Below, one piece after another: positions 32,291 to 42,805 of a stretch of 64,000 nt of DNA. Numbering within the stretch: the stretch's first letter is position 1; every line of letters begins with the position of its first letter. Source of the stretch: Botryosphaeria dothidea (Eukaryota; Ascomycota; Dothideomycetes; Botryosphaeriales; Botryosphaeriaceae); NCBI GenBank assembly GCA_011503125.2, contig WWBZ02000062.1:2604001-2668000 (forward strand), given 5' to 3'. A program made the translations under genes and the position numbers. The notes under the pieces were generated by a model, which did no database searches, was not told the DNA's origin, and saw only the letters and a list, made by a program, of their open reading frames with translations.

Positions 32291-33298
32291 TTAAGGTTCC
32301 GGAACGAGCGCACCAGTTACGGTCCGATACCAACCGGCCATGGCGGACAGCACGCCTTCCAAATCTAGAGGAGTGAGAATGGGCGGCTTATGTTGGTCGA
32401 GAGCAATAGATAGTCGAGAGAGAGAGTTTATTGACCCGTCCTCACGAGGCATGAACACTCGTGCGCCTCGTAGGGTTATCATCCCTTGGGATCCCGTCAA
32501 ATGGTTGAACATGTCTAGTTGGGCAGGCTGGACAAGTTGCAGTTCAGCGTGACCTTTGAGACGCGTGCCAGTAAAATAATGAAGTCCTCCGTCCGATATT
32601 TCGTGGATTGACCGCGATGGTAGGGGTATACCGTCTTTCGTATGCGTATCCACGTGTAGAATTTTGAGGGTTCCCTGCTGTCGCTTGAGGTGCCTCCATA
32701 TACGATGTGAATCCAGATAGGTAAGGCGCAGCCGAAGGATGTGAAGTTTGGGAGCGATGCGCTCAAGCTCCTCCAGTATTGAGCTATCGTTAAAGGGATA
32801 GCCGATTCCGTAGCCAGCGATATCCATATTGAGGTTCGCAACGCTCTTAGGGAGGTTGGCTAGCAACGCGCGAATGAAGTCGGGTTTTGTTGGGCAGTAA
32901 GGAGATCCATCTCGATTAGACGTCCGAAGTACAGTAAAAGATAATGTGTTAAGCCGCGTAAGATTTTTGAGCGCTGGCACCAAGCACCATAGCCTACAAA
33001 AGTCCTGGACTAGGCTCTCGGATAGCTGTTTATCTTGGCCGTCGACCGAGATGGTTATCGTACGGATTTTAGAAAAACACTGGTAGGGGAATCTCTCCAT
33101 AAATGTGATGATAGTGGCCGATGCGAGTACAATATCCCCATAGAGGATATCTCGGCCAGTGTAGAACCAATAGTGATAGTATAAAAGTATGCTGACAAAG
33201 CTTCTTACGGACGTGGCTTTTCGCACTCGGAAAAGAACCATAATTAATAACTCTTTTGGAAGGCCCGTAATGGCGCTGCTCCGAAATAGCCCAGACAT
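32291..33298 (-). CDS. F-box-like protein
   Basis: A single 335-aa frame from the ATG at 33298. Residues about 12-55 (ITGLPKELLIMVLFRVRKATSVRSFVSI, then YHYWFYTGRDILYGDIVL) fit an F-box: Leu-Pro start, hydrophobic helices, then the short loop and a shell residue pattern. The rest has leucine-repeat-like spacing (LTRLNTLSFTVLR, IAPKLHILRLRLTYLD, GTLKILHVDTH), as in the many F-box proteins of filamentous fungi that recruit targets to SCF ubiquitin ligases. Start supported by the first in-frame ATG. Substrate unknown. Confidence 0.65.
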   Translation of the reverse strand: MSGLFRSSAITGLPKELLIMVLFRVRKATSVRSFVSILLYYHYWFYTGRDILYGDIVLASATIITFMERFPYQCFSKIRTITISVDGQDKQLSESLVQDFCRLWCLVPALKNLTRLNTLSFTVLRTSNRDGSPYCPTKPDFIRALLANLPKSVANLNMDIAGYGIGYPFNDSSILEELERIAPKLHILRLRLTYLDSHRIWRHLKRQQGTLKILHVDTHTKDGIPLPSRSIHEISDGGLHYFTGTRLKGHAELQLVQPAQLDMFNHLTGSQGMITLRGARVFMPREDGSINSLSRLSIALDQHKPPILTPLDLEGVLSAMAGWYRTVTGALVPEP

Positions 33299-33912
33299 GG
33301 ATGCTGATTTCTCTTGTGGCGTGCCTTTGATGTTATTTCATGTTCAGTGTCGGTAATTGGGAAAACGCGAGCCCACTGAAATAGCGTACAAGGAGACAAG
33401 GCTTTATGCAAAATGCCGGCTACGAAGCGTTGTTGCCTAATCTCTACGCCTATTCGTAGCGCTAGCGTAGGTTTCACTAGCGTGTATTTTATAATCCGCT
33501 CTCGCATATTCCACCTGGAACGCAAAAACTTATCGTGCTGATATGTTTAACTATAAGTTAAAAGGGCTCGCTAAAGATCTTGCCGAGGTTAGAAGGCTTA
33601 TATCTGCTTAGGGACTAGGCAGAAAAGCGTAAGTTCTTTGACCCCGCACTTCACGTCTAACGAGTACGCACTTTTAGCAATATAAGAATAACTCCCTATA
33701 CCTTCAATTCTCTTTCCGCGCTAAGACCTATAATATCTAGATCTTTTAACCGACAATCATGTTAAATATGGTAAGAATATTCGTAAGATATAGGCAGAAT
33801 AGCTTATAGAATAGTATTGCATGTGAATGGTGCTACTCGCGTTAGCCGCTTGTTTATCTTTTTTATCACCTTCGTAAAGTTCAGACAGCCCTTCTAATCG
33901 TTCTAAGAGGAT
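33299..33912. other. Intergenic
   Basis: A 93-codon minus frame (33244-33525) overlaps the F-box 5' end but has no support. No repeat or RNA gene seen. Confidence 0.45.
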
Positions 33913-34208
33913 GTGCATAAGAACCAGTCAACCTCCTCTGCTCCTCTGCTCATCTCTACACTCGCAAAGCTAATATTTCACCTTCTAAAAACCATAGTTC
34001 GATTTCTGAATGCCCCAGACTATCCTCAACGTCCTGCGCGGGGTACCGCCATTGGTGAACTCCCCAGGTGTTTGCGAAGCGCTTTCATCCATTCTTCGAG
34101 GTTTACCTACAAGGTCAGCTAATAAATAAACTTAACACGAAAGACGCTAGTGCATTCTAACACTATGAAAGCGAAGGATGGGACCCTCTAATCGAAGTAT
34201 CAGCTGGG

Positions 34209-34874
34209 ATGGGCGAGCAAAGCATACGCTTCGCTGTTCACGCAAACCTACTTGCTACGCAATCTCTATCCTTCGCACAAAAATTGCAAAACAATTACAA
34301 CTCGTCCATCGAAAGTTCTACAACGGTTGAACTTCCCTCGATTGATCCTAACATCTTCGACCTTATACTCACTTGGATTTACACGAGGCAGCTTCCTCAC
34401 GCCGGTGTCGATGACGACTGCTGCGGTATCCGTGACGATTGCTTACTCTTATCTTGCGAGAGCTCGAAAGTCCAGCTGATACAGCTATTCCTTATGGCGG
34501 AAGTTCTCGGTGTAGAGAGTCTTGTGACCGTCATCACCAATATAGTCATCGAGTTCACCATTAGAGCTTTTGTTTGGCCCTTCTCGCCCAATCAAATTGC
34601 TCTATTATGGCAAAGGGTGCCAGCACAACGGAAGATGAGTACGGGGCTTCGCCGACTGCTAGTCGATTTCTTTGCTCTTACACGTCGGACTGGAATTCGT
34701 GACTTTGGGCCAAACACTAAAGGCTGCGAGCAGTTTTTATTCGAAGTTGGATGCCTGAGGGAGCGTTCATACGATCTCGGATTGCCTTTCTGGGATAAAA
34801 AGACGTGGACCAGCCAGGGAAATTGGTGTAAAAAGTACCACGAGCATTTTTGTCCTCGTCAACAGACCGGATGA
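34209..34874 (+). CDS. BTB/POZ domain protein
   Basis: Open frame of 221 aa from the ATG at 34209. The opening RFAVHANLLATQSLSFAQKL matches the BTB core, where a phosphate or peptide-exposed strand is followed by xVHxxLLxxxSxxF. TTVELPSIDPNIFDLILTWIYTRQLP matches the next BTB block, and a helix LIQLFLMAEVLGVESLV matches the end. The frame is open upstream to about 34161 (DPLIEVSAG), so a first exon is likely. A coding-like stretch GELPRCLRSAFIHSSRF at about 34050-34110 could be spliced via GTTTAC or GTCAGC to an acceptor near 34172; I could not settle which. BTB proteins of this class are common fungal adaptor proteins. Confidence 0.65.
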   Translation: MGEQSIRFAVHANLLATQSLSFAQKLQNNYNSSIESSTTVELPSIDPNIFDLILTWIYTRQLPHAGVDDDCCGIRDDCLLLSCESSKVQLIQLFLMAEVLGVESLVTVITNIVIEFTIRAFVWPFSPNQIALLWQRVPAQRKMSTGLRRLLVDFFALTRRTGIRDFGPNTKGCEQFLFEVGCLRERSYDLGLPFWDKKTWTSQGNWCKKYHEHFCPRQQTG

Positions 34875-35619
34875 CTTATGGCGGGATTGAATATGGAATT
34901 TTTGGTTACACCTTGGAAGAGTATCCTGGCTGGAAAGTAAAATTTCTGTATGATGACCCTAAGAGGTTGGCTCTACAGTTTTGTGATAGCGCAATTTAGT
35001 TGGGGTTCTTTAAAATTGGTGTTAGAATCATTTTTAGTCTCATCCAGGACGAGGTAATTGGTAAGTGTCAACCACTACGCCCATCATTTTCCATCTACTA
35101 TTTCCTTTAATCTAGTAAATTTACGCCGGTTTAGCTATAGTGGGCGATAGTTTAGAGATCTTAAGAGAGGGAATAGTACATTCTTAACCACAACGTTGTC
35201 CTAATTCTTATGTTTTATCTAAGCCGCAGATAATAGAGCAGGTTTACTATTTCCTACGTTCAATATTAAGCAGAGCAGAGGCCGCGGTTCGTTCTCCAAC
35301 GCTTCGCTCCCTAAAATATCGTTGAATAGTGCAATGAAGTTAAGACGGGCACTGCTATCCCTATGAATTGAAGAGCGCCTGCACGCTTAAACAAACATTC
35401 GGTGGGTAAAGTAGCGTGATTAAGAAAGATATAGTAGTTGTGAGAATAAAGGAAGATGCTTTGTCTTCTCCGAACAAACCTCTTACTTCTCTCTACTACC
35501 TGCAGATTATCCAAATTCCATGGTATACATATAGTCGGGTCTGCATTTCATGTATATGTAGTCAGACCCTCGTTTAATTCATAGATGGAATATATCGATA
35601 TATCTTCGCCACAGAGCCT
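34875..35619. other. Intergenic
   Basis: No frame above 67 codons apart from an unsupported minus one (35311-35514). No repeat match found in the window. Confidence 0.5.
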
Positions 35620-35868
35620 TTAACGAGGTGGTACGTAAGCGTAAAGCGGACCTTCCCCTTCAATTCTCTTGCCTTCTTTCCCGCACGCGCTACAGCAAAC
35701 GATCTCGTACCTGCTACTGTGGGAGCGCCAGAGTCCAAGGGCGCCTGAAATTGGACCCGTCTTTGTCTCGTCGCAGTACCCCGCAACGTCCTGCTTGCCG
35801 CACTTCCATATTCCATAACTTGTGGACTCAGAACAGAAAACGCAGATACAATGTTTGTAGAAACACAT
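35620..35868 (-). CDS. Small cysteine-rich protein candidate
   Basis: An 82-codon frame from the ATG at 35868 with nine Cys. Pattern includes CKHC-like pairs near the start, WKCGKQDVAGYCDE in the middle and VCCSACGKEG later. Charged C-terminus. A longer overlapping frame (35574-36140, 188 codons) lies on the same strand in another phase, so one of the two is a shadow. No clear signal peptide in this exon; an upstream exon is possible. Small Cys-rich proteins are often secreted in fungi, but that is not shown here. Confidence 0.3.
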   Translation of the reverse strand: MCFYKHCICVFCSESTSYGIWKCGKQDVAGYCDETKTGPISGALGLWRSHSSRYEIVCCSACGKEGKRIEGEGPLYAYVPPR

Positions 35869-36361
35869 GACTTGGTGGTAAGAAGTTCGGTGATTAGAAG
35901 AAGCGCGACCGGGTAAGGTTGCAAACAGTATATATAGAGAGGATTCGGCTCCGGAATATATCGCTCTGGGCTGTATCTATGTATGTAGGTTTCCGGGTGC
36001 CGAATAACATCGGCGCAGTAGTACACGGCCGGCAATGCGGCGCTCGAAACTAGGGGCGAGATGGGAAAAAAGGAGATGGCACAAAATATTTTTGAGGGCG
36101 CCCTCATCCAATTTCTTTTTGCCGGCATGCTGCACTGCATTCGGGGTTCTAGAAAACCCCACCTGGTATGTCAGGAACCTCATAGTATATTCTGTCGGTT
36201 AGGAAAGAAAAAAAGCTACGTATCGTAGAGATATTAAACCTGTCATCCTAATATTTCTCGTTATTTCTACACTACAACGCAAGTTTCAGGGAAATCCGCC
36301 CTCAGAACTTCAAAACTCTGGGGTTCGCCGTCGCACCGGTATTTCCAAAACCGAATACGAG

Positions 36362-37624
36362 ATGAAGCGCAAAGATTATTGCAAGGCCCTCGAGGAGATC
36401 CGCGAGGAATTTTTTAAGAACCCCCACGTTGTGACGAGCAGCGATGAGATCGTATCTCAGCAAGTGGTCCCCGTCGACAGTAGTGCAACGGCTCATCGGG
36501 TACGGCCACGATCTTCAAGGTTTCTCTCCTCCCTACTTAGGTTTAATTCATCACGAAATGCGGTGGTGAATAATTTCTATCTCGTCAAGAAAGATAGTTC
36601 CGTCCTTCTTACAGAAGCCCTTTGGCCTTTGATGGAAATGGCGCAGCCCGAACCTTGGTATGCTGTTTACCCGAGAGTCGAACATAGCTGGGACCACTGT
36701 CCGCGATGTTCGAAATCTTTCAATCCGAAGTAAGTAATTTTTTACCCGCGTCACATGCATGTAATACTGAGCAGAGAATAGATTGGGGATATGGAATTTC
36801 AATCTCCATTGTCTCGACTGCTACGTTCAAGAGGAAGAGGAAACTAAGGCAAATCACTTTCGACAAAGTTGTTATCCAAACCGGAACGATTTAAACGATC
36901 AAGGTCTGTCAGACTTTCTTGCCTTACTACCTCAGGCATCTCAGTTATCTCGAATGTTCTATCCTTTATACAACAACACTCTTTGATGCCCAACCCCGCA
37001 TCGGCACTCTCTCTCGGATCTTTAGTATCCTCGGTTATGTAGTCATCACTCGTGTATATAAGCAAGCCTACCGACCTCCCTCTCAGGAGATAGGCAGAAT
37101 CTACTCTCTTTTCTGACCTCACAACTCTTCACTCTCAAATCCAACAAGGTCCCAGTCCTTCCGGAAGTCAGCCAGGCTCAAGGTCGAATGAAGACCCACT
37201 ACGATACTTGAAATGTCTCTGGCGCTGTTGTTCTTTCAATTTTGCTGGCAAGTCGATCATTCAGGTTGCATCACACGTCACTCACCATGTAACACATACC
37301 AGAGCAAGCCGTTGTCTTTGGAATGGATGCATGATGGAGTTTAACAACCCCTGGGATCTGAGTATCCATATGCTCGAGTCCCATCAGGTGATATCTGAGT
37401 ACACCTTAAAGGAAAAAGCACGCTTTTGCCATCAATGCGCGGAGTGGTGTGAATCCAGCCACGCGTGGGATGAGCACTGTAAGATTCGGACTGTGCGCAC
37501 GACGAACCCCTTCTTTTCCTCCTGCACATGCCATGATCCCGGAACTCCAAACGAACTGAGCAAGTGGCAAACAAAGCGCTTACAAGAATTCGCAGTTGCT
37601 TGCGCTGCACTTTTGGATGGCTGA
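36362..37624 (+). pseudogene. C2H2 zinc-finger gene split by a solo LTR in an exon
   Basis: Exon 1 is 36362-36729. The intron 36730-36781 has a GTAAGT donor. Exon 2 starts at 36782 and is interrupted at 36906 by a 240-bp LTR; the frame resumes unchanged after the second target copy and runs to TGA at 37624. Without the LTR the frame would be 321 codons. Cys/His motifs: HCPRCSKSF at the end of exon 1, LHCLDCYV with a later H and C, a canonical C2H2 finger (C-x4-C-x12-H-x4-H, CLWNGC ... H ... H, residues translated from about 37313-37383), and a following CHQCAEWC finger. Role probably DNA or RNA binding; target unknown. As inserted, the LTR brings stops, so the gene is disrupted in this copy. 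Confidence 0.75.
36907..37146 (+). mobile_element. Solo LTR, Copia-1 family, inside the zinc-finger exon
   Basis: 240 bp, TGTCAGACTTTCTTGCC to AAATCCAACA, with perfect duplication AGGTC (36902-36906 and 37147-37151). Less mutated than the Copia-1 LTRs (for example CGTGTATATAAGC, GACCTCACAACTC), so probably a younger insertion. Confidence 0.9.
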
Positions 37625-37872
37625 AGTCTGTTTTGAACGGAGCCGCTCACAGTTTGACCCTATTCCTCCTCCGAGACTTCGCTGCTCTCATCACCATTTC
37701 GATCCTCGGAGCTTTGAAAGCCATCTATGTCATCCGCCTCTGCTTTTCCGTCTCCGAGCCCAGTCATATAGTCCCTATAGTAGTCATGCGAGTTCTCTTC
37801 TGTGCTGGACCAGCTCACGAGAGAGGTCTCTAGAGGCGGACGTGACTCAACATGCCCTTGGACCGTACTCAC

Positions 37873-40586
37873 TTAAGATGATGAGGAGCAATTTGAAAGG
37901 TAATGTGATGGTTTTCCTTGAATGGTGCTCGCTCGGGAAGAAGAGGGGATTATTAAAGATTCCTCCTCAATAGGATCGATTCGGTCCGTTTTTGGGATTG
38001 AAGAGGTTTCGTTCCTTCCTTTTCCCGTCCAGCGTGTTGGCCTAATGTCATTTCGACGTCTCTTCCTTCTATGCTGTTCCTCAACCCATGATTTGGTCCA
38101 TCTGATCTTTTCTAACTTCGAGCCGCTGTCGTGTTCTCCTAAGCCCTTTGCTTCCAATCTGAAGAGTTTATTGACCCCTTGGCTGCTGCTCCTTTCCTTC
38201 GGATTGGTACCCAACTTGTCCAGAAAGGCGCGCTGAGTTAAGTTACCAAATCTCCTAGAGGAAGAATGGCTCACTGAGTAGCTGTCATGCTCGCTAGAGT
38301 AACAGTCAACATCGTATGCTCCGCGCAAAATAGCATCCAGGTCCTGATCCCTGGATTGCTTAATGCCAATCTTCAGCGCAGGTAAGTGGAGTTTCTCGCA
38401 GAGCTGAAGCATGGTAGTTTCAGAGTATGTTGTAGAGGCGTACTCCAGAGTCTGCGAGATTAGATCAAAAGCTGCAAGGCCTAAAAAAAGCCCTCTATCT
38501 GCGAGAAAGAAGTCCTCTTCAAACCCTGGCGATTGGTGATAGCCAGTCGAGAGCTGCAACAAGGTCGATGGCACGAGAGCGAGTGATGGCGATGTTGGTA
38601 TTTCAGCTGGTGCGAATACTGGTTGATGGTTGCGGGGAGGTCCGAGTCTACTTCCAGTTCTGTTAAGATGAAAACTCTTTGGGCGTGTATCTCGGATTAG
38701 TGACCGCTTTGCGACGTCCTGGAGCGTCTCCTTCGCCATTTCTTCGCACGTTCCTCGATTTACGATCACTTCACTAGTTGGTCTTGCTTGACTTAGTGCT
38801 GGTTCTAGTATTTTAAGACCAACAATCCGGTTGCAGGTATCTGAAAAGGTTTGAGAGTCGACGTAAAGACCAGTCACTACTTGTTCTCCTAGGATGCGTA
38901 CGGCTCTTCGTGGTTGTATGTCGACAGGATCTATGGGGTGCCTTGCCGCGAGTAGCTGAGATATGTTCTATAGATCTAGAGCTTTGTGCCTTGTGATGTT
39001 TATTGGCACATCGATCTCCGAACTGAAACGGGGAGGAGAGAAGTCCAGTTCACAGCAACCCACTTCATCCATAATCGACTGTACTGCTTTCCAGTCGATG
39101 TAATCTCCAAATGATTTGGGAAGATGTCTTACTGCATCGATTTGCGAGATCTTCTAATGAATTTTCCAGGCTCGGTAGATATCTTCAGAGAGGTGGGCGC
39201 GGGCGATTGCTGAGATATCGGATCTCCGATAACAACGACCCCGGATATGGTTGAGCGGATATGTCCGGTTGAATGACGTTTGAGAAAACGGATAATCCGG
39301 GCCCCCTCGTACTGTGATCGGGTCGAATGCGTGCTGGAACTCTTTGGCCAGAACTAAGCGCTTACGCATCTTGGACTGTAGATCTTCGAATATAGATCTA
39401 GCCACAGGATCCTGAGGGAAGGTTTTGGGGGAAGACTCAAGGACAGTTTGTACAGCCATCCTTACATCGGTCTCGTAGTGAATGTCGAAGTTGTTGGTAT
39501 GCTTGCAAGCATAAGATAGATTGGCCAAGATAAATCGGAGAGGCGAAAGTGAGTCGATTATAACGTTCTCGGTATTCAGGACACCATAGGAAATTCCCAT
39601 TGCATGTAGAGTCTCAAGGGTACGCATGAGCTCTATTAAAAGAGCAAACGCCTGGACTTGAGATAGGGGCCCCTCCTCGATGATTTCTGAAAGCGCGTCG
39701 CCCCGCCAAATCGATTTTGGCAGTTCAACTATAAGGAATACAAAACCATCGGAGGACCAGACATCTACAGCTGTTGGACAATGCTCTTTCTTTGTAATAT
39801 TAGAGTCAAAACTTTACGTTGGAGATAGAGTCTTACATCTAAGTCCTTCCTCCAAGACAAGCCTTCGATCGCCTTTTCTCTGGAGAGAACTTTCTCAGCA
39901 GCTAGAAGCCGACTAGACCGCATATCCTGCGCGAAAGGAGCGCCTCGCCATGCTTCTCGCTTTAGGATGTAATACTGTTCCTCTTGAAAATCTCGCGAAG
40001 CATCGCTCGGTCTCGAAGATATGGTCTGCGTGGCTGTTTTCGTCCCAATCTCCGATTCGATAGTCAGGTTTGGCATCCCTGCAAGTTCCGGAGAGAAAGA
40101 GTTCAGCTCCCCAATCCATTGAGGTCGGACATGAAGAACGTAGCCGGACACAGTGACCTTGGTGGCTTTATCGAATCTCAGTGGGATAAGGGTCTGGCCT
40201 CCTTCGAACAGCTCAATCTCTCCAACCACCGTTCTAGATAGGGCGTGGAGAATCCAGCTACCTAGTTGTTTATCGAGGAAGATACGAAGATGCTTGCGGC
40301 TTACGGTGGCAAATGGTATCACCACGTCGCAACCTGGATCACGTCCTAAGGTATACGCAAAACCTTTTTTTGGAAGATCACATAGAAAGATACGAGCCGG
40401 CGAGAGGATTGTCTGACGACTGGACGTTGTTCGTGATGTTCCGCTTTCGCTGGGCACCGACTCCGTGTGGGCCGCTCGATTCTCCATCAATAGAGAGTAT
40501 TCCTCGATGAACGGGGCGTTGTGTTTAAAGAATCGTTCGTCTTCAATGAAGGTCTCGAGAAATAGTTTATAGTTGGTGGGAGGCAT
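37873..40586 (-). pseudogene. FHA domain plus pseudokinase gene, broken by two TAG codons
   Basis: Exon 1 is 40586-39837 and exon 2 runs from 39789 (intron 39836-39790, GTAAGA donor, CTAAT branch point). The frame ends at TAG 39154-39156 (461 aa) but stays open beyond it: another TAG at 38968-38970, then open to 37873. Read through both, the frame is 889 codons including its stops. Residues 80-102 are an FHA core (LGRDPGCDVVIPFATVSRKHLRI). A kinase fold follows from about 205: AAEKVL (candidate Lys), then FLIVELP hinge, then ISYGVLNTENV (316-326) in place of HRDLKPEN and ILANLS in place of DFG. Catalytic Asp residues are therefore missing: a pseudokinase. The tail (38877-37873) is Ser-rich and basic. 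It could be 461 aa and functional; the open downstream frame argues for later truncation. Confidence 0.7.
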
Positions 40587-41283
40587 AATGAGAACATGTG
40601 CAATGAGGGTAAGTTTTTCAAAAGAAGTATTGAACTTCCTGTGTGGGCCGCTTGCAGTTAGAAATAGCGCATAACAGCTGGCAAGCTGAATGATCTTATA
40701 TCCAACATCTGTTCAGCATTTTGCAAGATCCCTCTCGATCTAAGTGCTGGTCCACGCCCTAGTAGGGGGCATCTGCATGCCCAATCACAGGGTAGTTGGA
40801 AAGCCAAGGTGGAGCCACTCAGTCCCAGATGGCTGGCTCGTACCCTGGCTTGCACCTTGGCTAGAGGACGTAGCCGCCAGGAATGTCAGTTAGGGCATCG
40901 GAGACTATGGGTTGGCGCGAGCCGCTGTGCCGTGCGTGCGTCAGGTGGTCTGTGCGCCTACAATGGAGCATGCTAGGCAAACCCTGGCGCAGCGCGGGCA
41001 CCAAGGTGGAAAATGGGGTTCGGCAAATTATTTATCCGAGAAAGCGCCCAAGCTCCCGTGCATTGGTGTACTCATCGTCGCATTATCCTCGCTTTCAACC
41101 TTCCCGCCCACTGGAAGACCCAAGACCAGACCGTACCTTTTACAGCTACACACGCATTCGAACTTCTCGTGTTGCGACTCCATGTGCGAGTGGATGGTGG
41201 CCTCTACCTGCCTCTCAAGGCGCGATCGACCGAGGAGTGCAGACCGGATGTTCCACGCGCAGCTCATGACAGCCACCTAGCAG

Positions 41284-42009
41284 ATGGCTAAAGACGTTCC
41301 CCGACCAGTAACCTCGATCATATCTGCAATGAAACCGCACGAGTGTTCCTTCGGCCTCGCCTGTACCTCTCGAATCGATGACATACACTTTCACCGAAGA
41401 CGAGTCTCGCAGCTGAATGCGACAGCAGGACACTATGGATTGCCTCGACGAAGCAACTCAGGAGACTTGCGATATTTTCGGCTAATCGCTGATTCTATTG
41501 CATGGGATTTGTCGGCCAGAGGCGTTGAAGTTATGGAGGCTTTGAGAGCCATCCAGTCTCCAGAGTACTGGGAAGCTGAAAAGGCGTATCTCGCCCGCCA
41601 AGGATGCCTTGAGCAACAACAGCAACATGAAATCGAGCAGTCCAGAGGTTTCGCACATCATGAGCGCTCTCGCACTGCATCAAAGAGCCGGAGATTTTTT
41701 ACTCAAGGTCACCCCAAGGATGAGAATTGCCGGTCGAGGTACACGAGCCGTGGGAAGAAGAGTAAAAAGCGCAACGCCCTAGAGATCTCTAGGAATGGAA
41801 CACAAAGGGTCCACAGTTCAGAAATCACCTCGACGAAAATTCAGCGACGGAGAGGCCAGAGAATTTGGGGTCGAGGAACAGCATCGTCACAGGCGCCCGC
41901 TTCTTCTCGAACACGGAGCAGACTGAATTTGCGTAGTCAGAGCCTAGAAACTATCATCAGTGCTGCAGGTAGTCACTTTCTAGGCAGCGGTTTTTTTTCA
42001 ACCGGGTAA
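41284..42009 (+). CDS. Hypothetical basic protein
   Basis: Open frame of 241 aa from the ATG at 41284. Residues 1-110 contain a Cys/His stretch (HECSFGLACTSRIDDIHFHRR, cut here) that might bind metal, and a helix (DLRYFRLIADSIAWDL, ALRAIQSPEYWEAEKAYLA). The C-terminal half is rich in Arg, Lys and Ser (GKKSKKRNALEIS, QRRRGQRIWGRG), typical of a nucleic-acid-binding or disordered region. Frames at 40883-41291 overlapping upstream look like shadows. Family not recognised. Confidence 0.4.
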   Translation: MAKDVPRPVTSIISAMKPHECSFGLACTSRIDDIHFHRRRVSQLNATAGHYGLPRRSNSGDLRYFRLIADSIAWDLSARGVEVMEALRAIQSPEYWEAEKAYLARQGCLEQQQQHEIEQSRGFAHHERSRTASKSRRFFTQGHPKDENCRSRYTSRGKKSKKRNALEISRNGTQRVHSSEITSTKIQRRRGQRIWGRGTASSQAPASSRTRSRLNLRSQSLETIISAAGSHFLGSGFFSTG

Positions 42010-42320
42010 CAATCTCAACAACTCTCTAAGGAACGGGTTCGGCTTGGTTATTGAACTAGTAATCAGATTAAGACAACATAATGCTACGGATATTTCTACG
42101 AATGACGTTAATCCCTGAGCGCTAATTTATGTTCCGGTTGGACTTGTGTGTGCGGCCAATTTCACCCTTCGGTTGTTACAATGCTGAGAGGCCCGCCAGT
42201 AGAAAATGTCAAGTCCTCGGTGCTTTGCCTTTACAGTACCAGCTATATCCTTCTGGTTAGAACTGGAACAAAATCATAGGAGGAAGTGTCACCTACCTTG
42301 TAGGTTTTCCTCACTATCAC

Positions 42321-42805
42321 TTAATCTATGCTGATCCCGAAGTACTCCAAAAGCTGGTGGCGAACGAGGCGAAGTTGAACACGTATACCATCGGGAGTCG
42401 TGGAACCCCAGCCCATGGAAGTTCTCCATTTCATAAAATCCTGGAGAGCACGCTCTGGACTTTTCCGAAACAAGTTTTTCGGGTTAATGCCCTTTTTTAA
42501 GAGGGTCCTAAGATCGAAATTTAGCTCATTCTTACTAGATAGGAGGACTGAACTTACTCAAACCAGATAGCGATTTGGGGTCGCTTTCCAGGAAACTTCG
42601 TATAGATCAGCTCTCGGTGAGCTACCAGTGGATCCTTATCTAGCAGTTGGCGACAATCATATTTCTTATCGTGTAGACTAAGCTGAAACGCAGTTGCTGG
42701 TGTCTTGGGTGCTGCGCTGTGCCGAGAGTGATCATTTGCGCTTTGCTGAGCAGCATGGTCTTCGGTAAAGGCTGTTTCATGGCCGTACTGTTGGTGGGAC
42801 GGCAT
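42321..42805 (-). CDS. Hypothetical protein, two exons
   Basis: Exon 1 is 42805-42558 and exon 2 is 42507-42321. The intron (42557-42508, 50 nt) has a GTAAGT donor and CTTAG acceptor and joins the frame exactly (FE at the junction, then TLLKKGINPKNLF). Product 144 aa. The C-terminal 60 residues form a compact block (RKSPERALQDFMKWR, IRVQLRLVRHQLLEYFGI). Neither exon alone would be noticed; splice frame agreement is the main support. No family recognised. An extra 5' exon is possible. Confidence 0.5.

Noticed and set aside
34875..35619. RNA genes or riboswitches
   Set aside because: No conserved stem or box found in this or the other intergenic stretches.
35574..36140. 188-codon minus frame
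   Set aside because: Overlaps the Cys-rich frame in another phase, no motif; could be real but I could not support both.
40883..41291. Three overlapping plus frames of 92-128 codons
   Set aside because: All three phases are open over the same DNA, so length is no evidence; composition is not protein-like.
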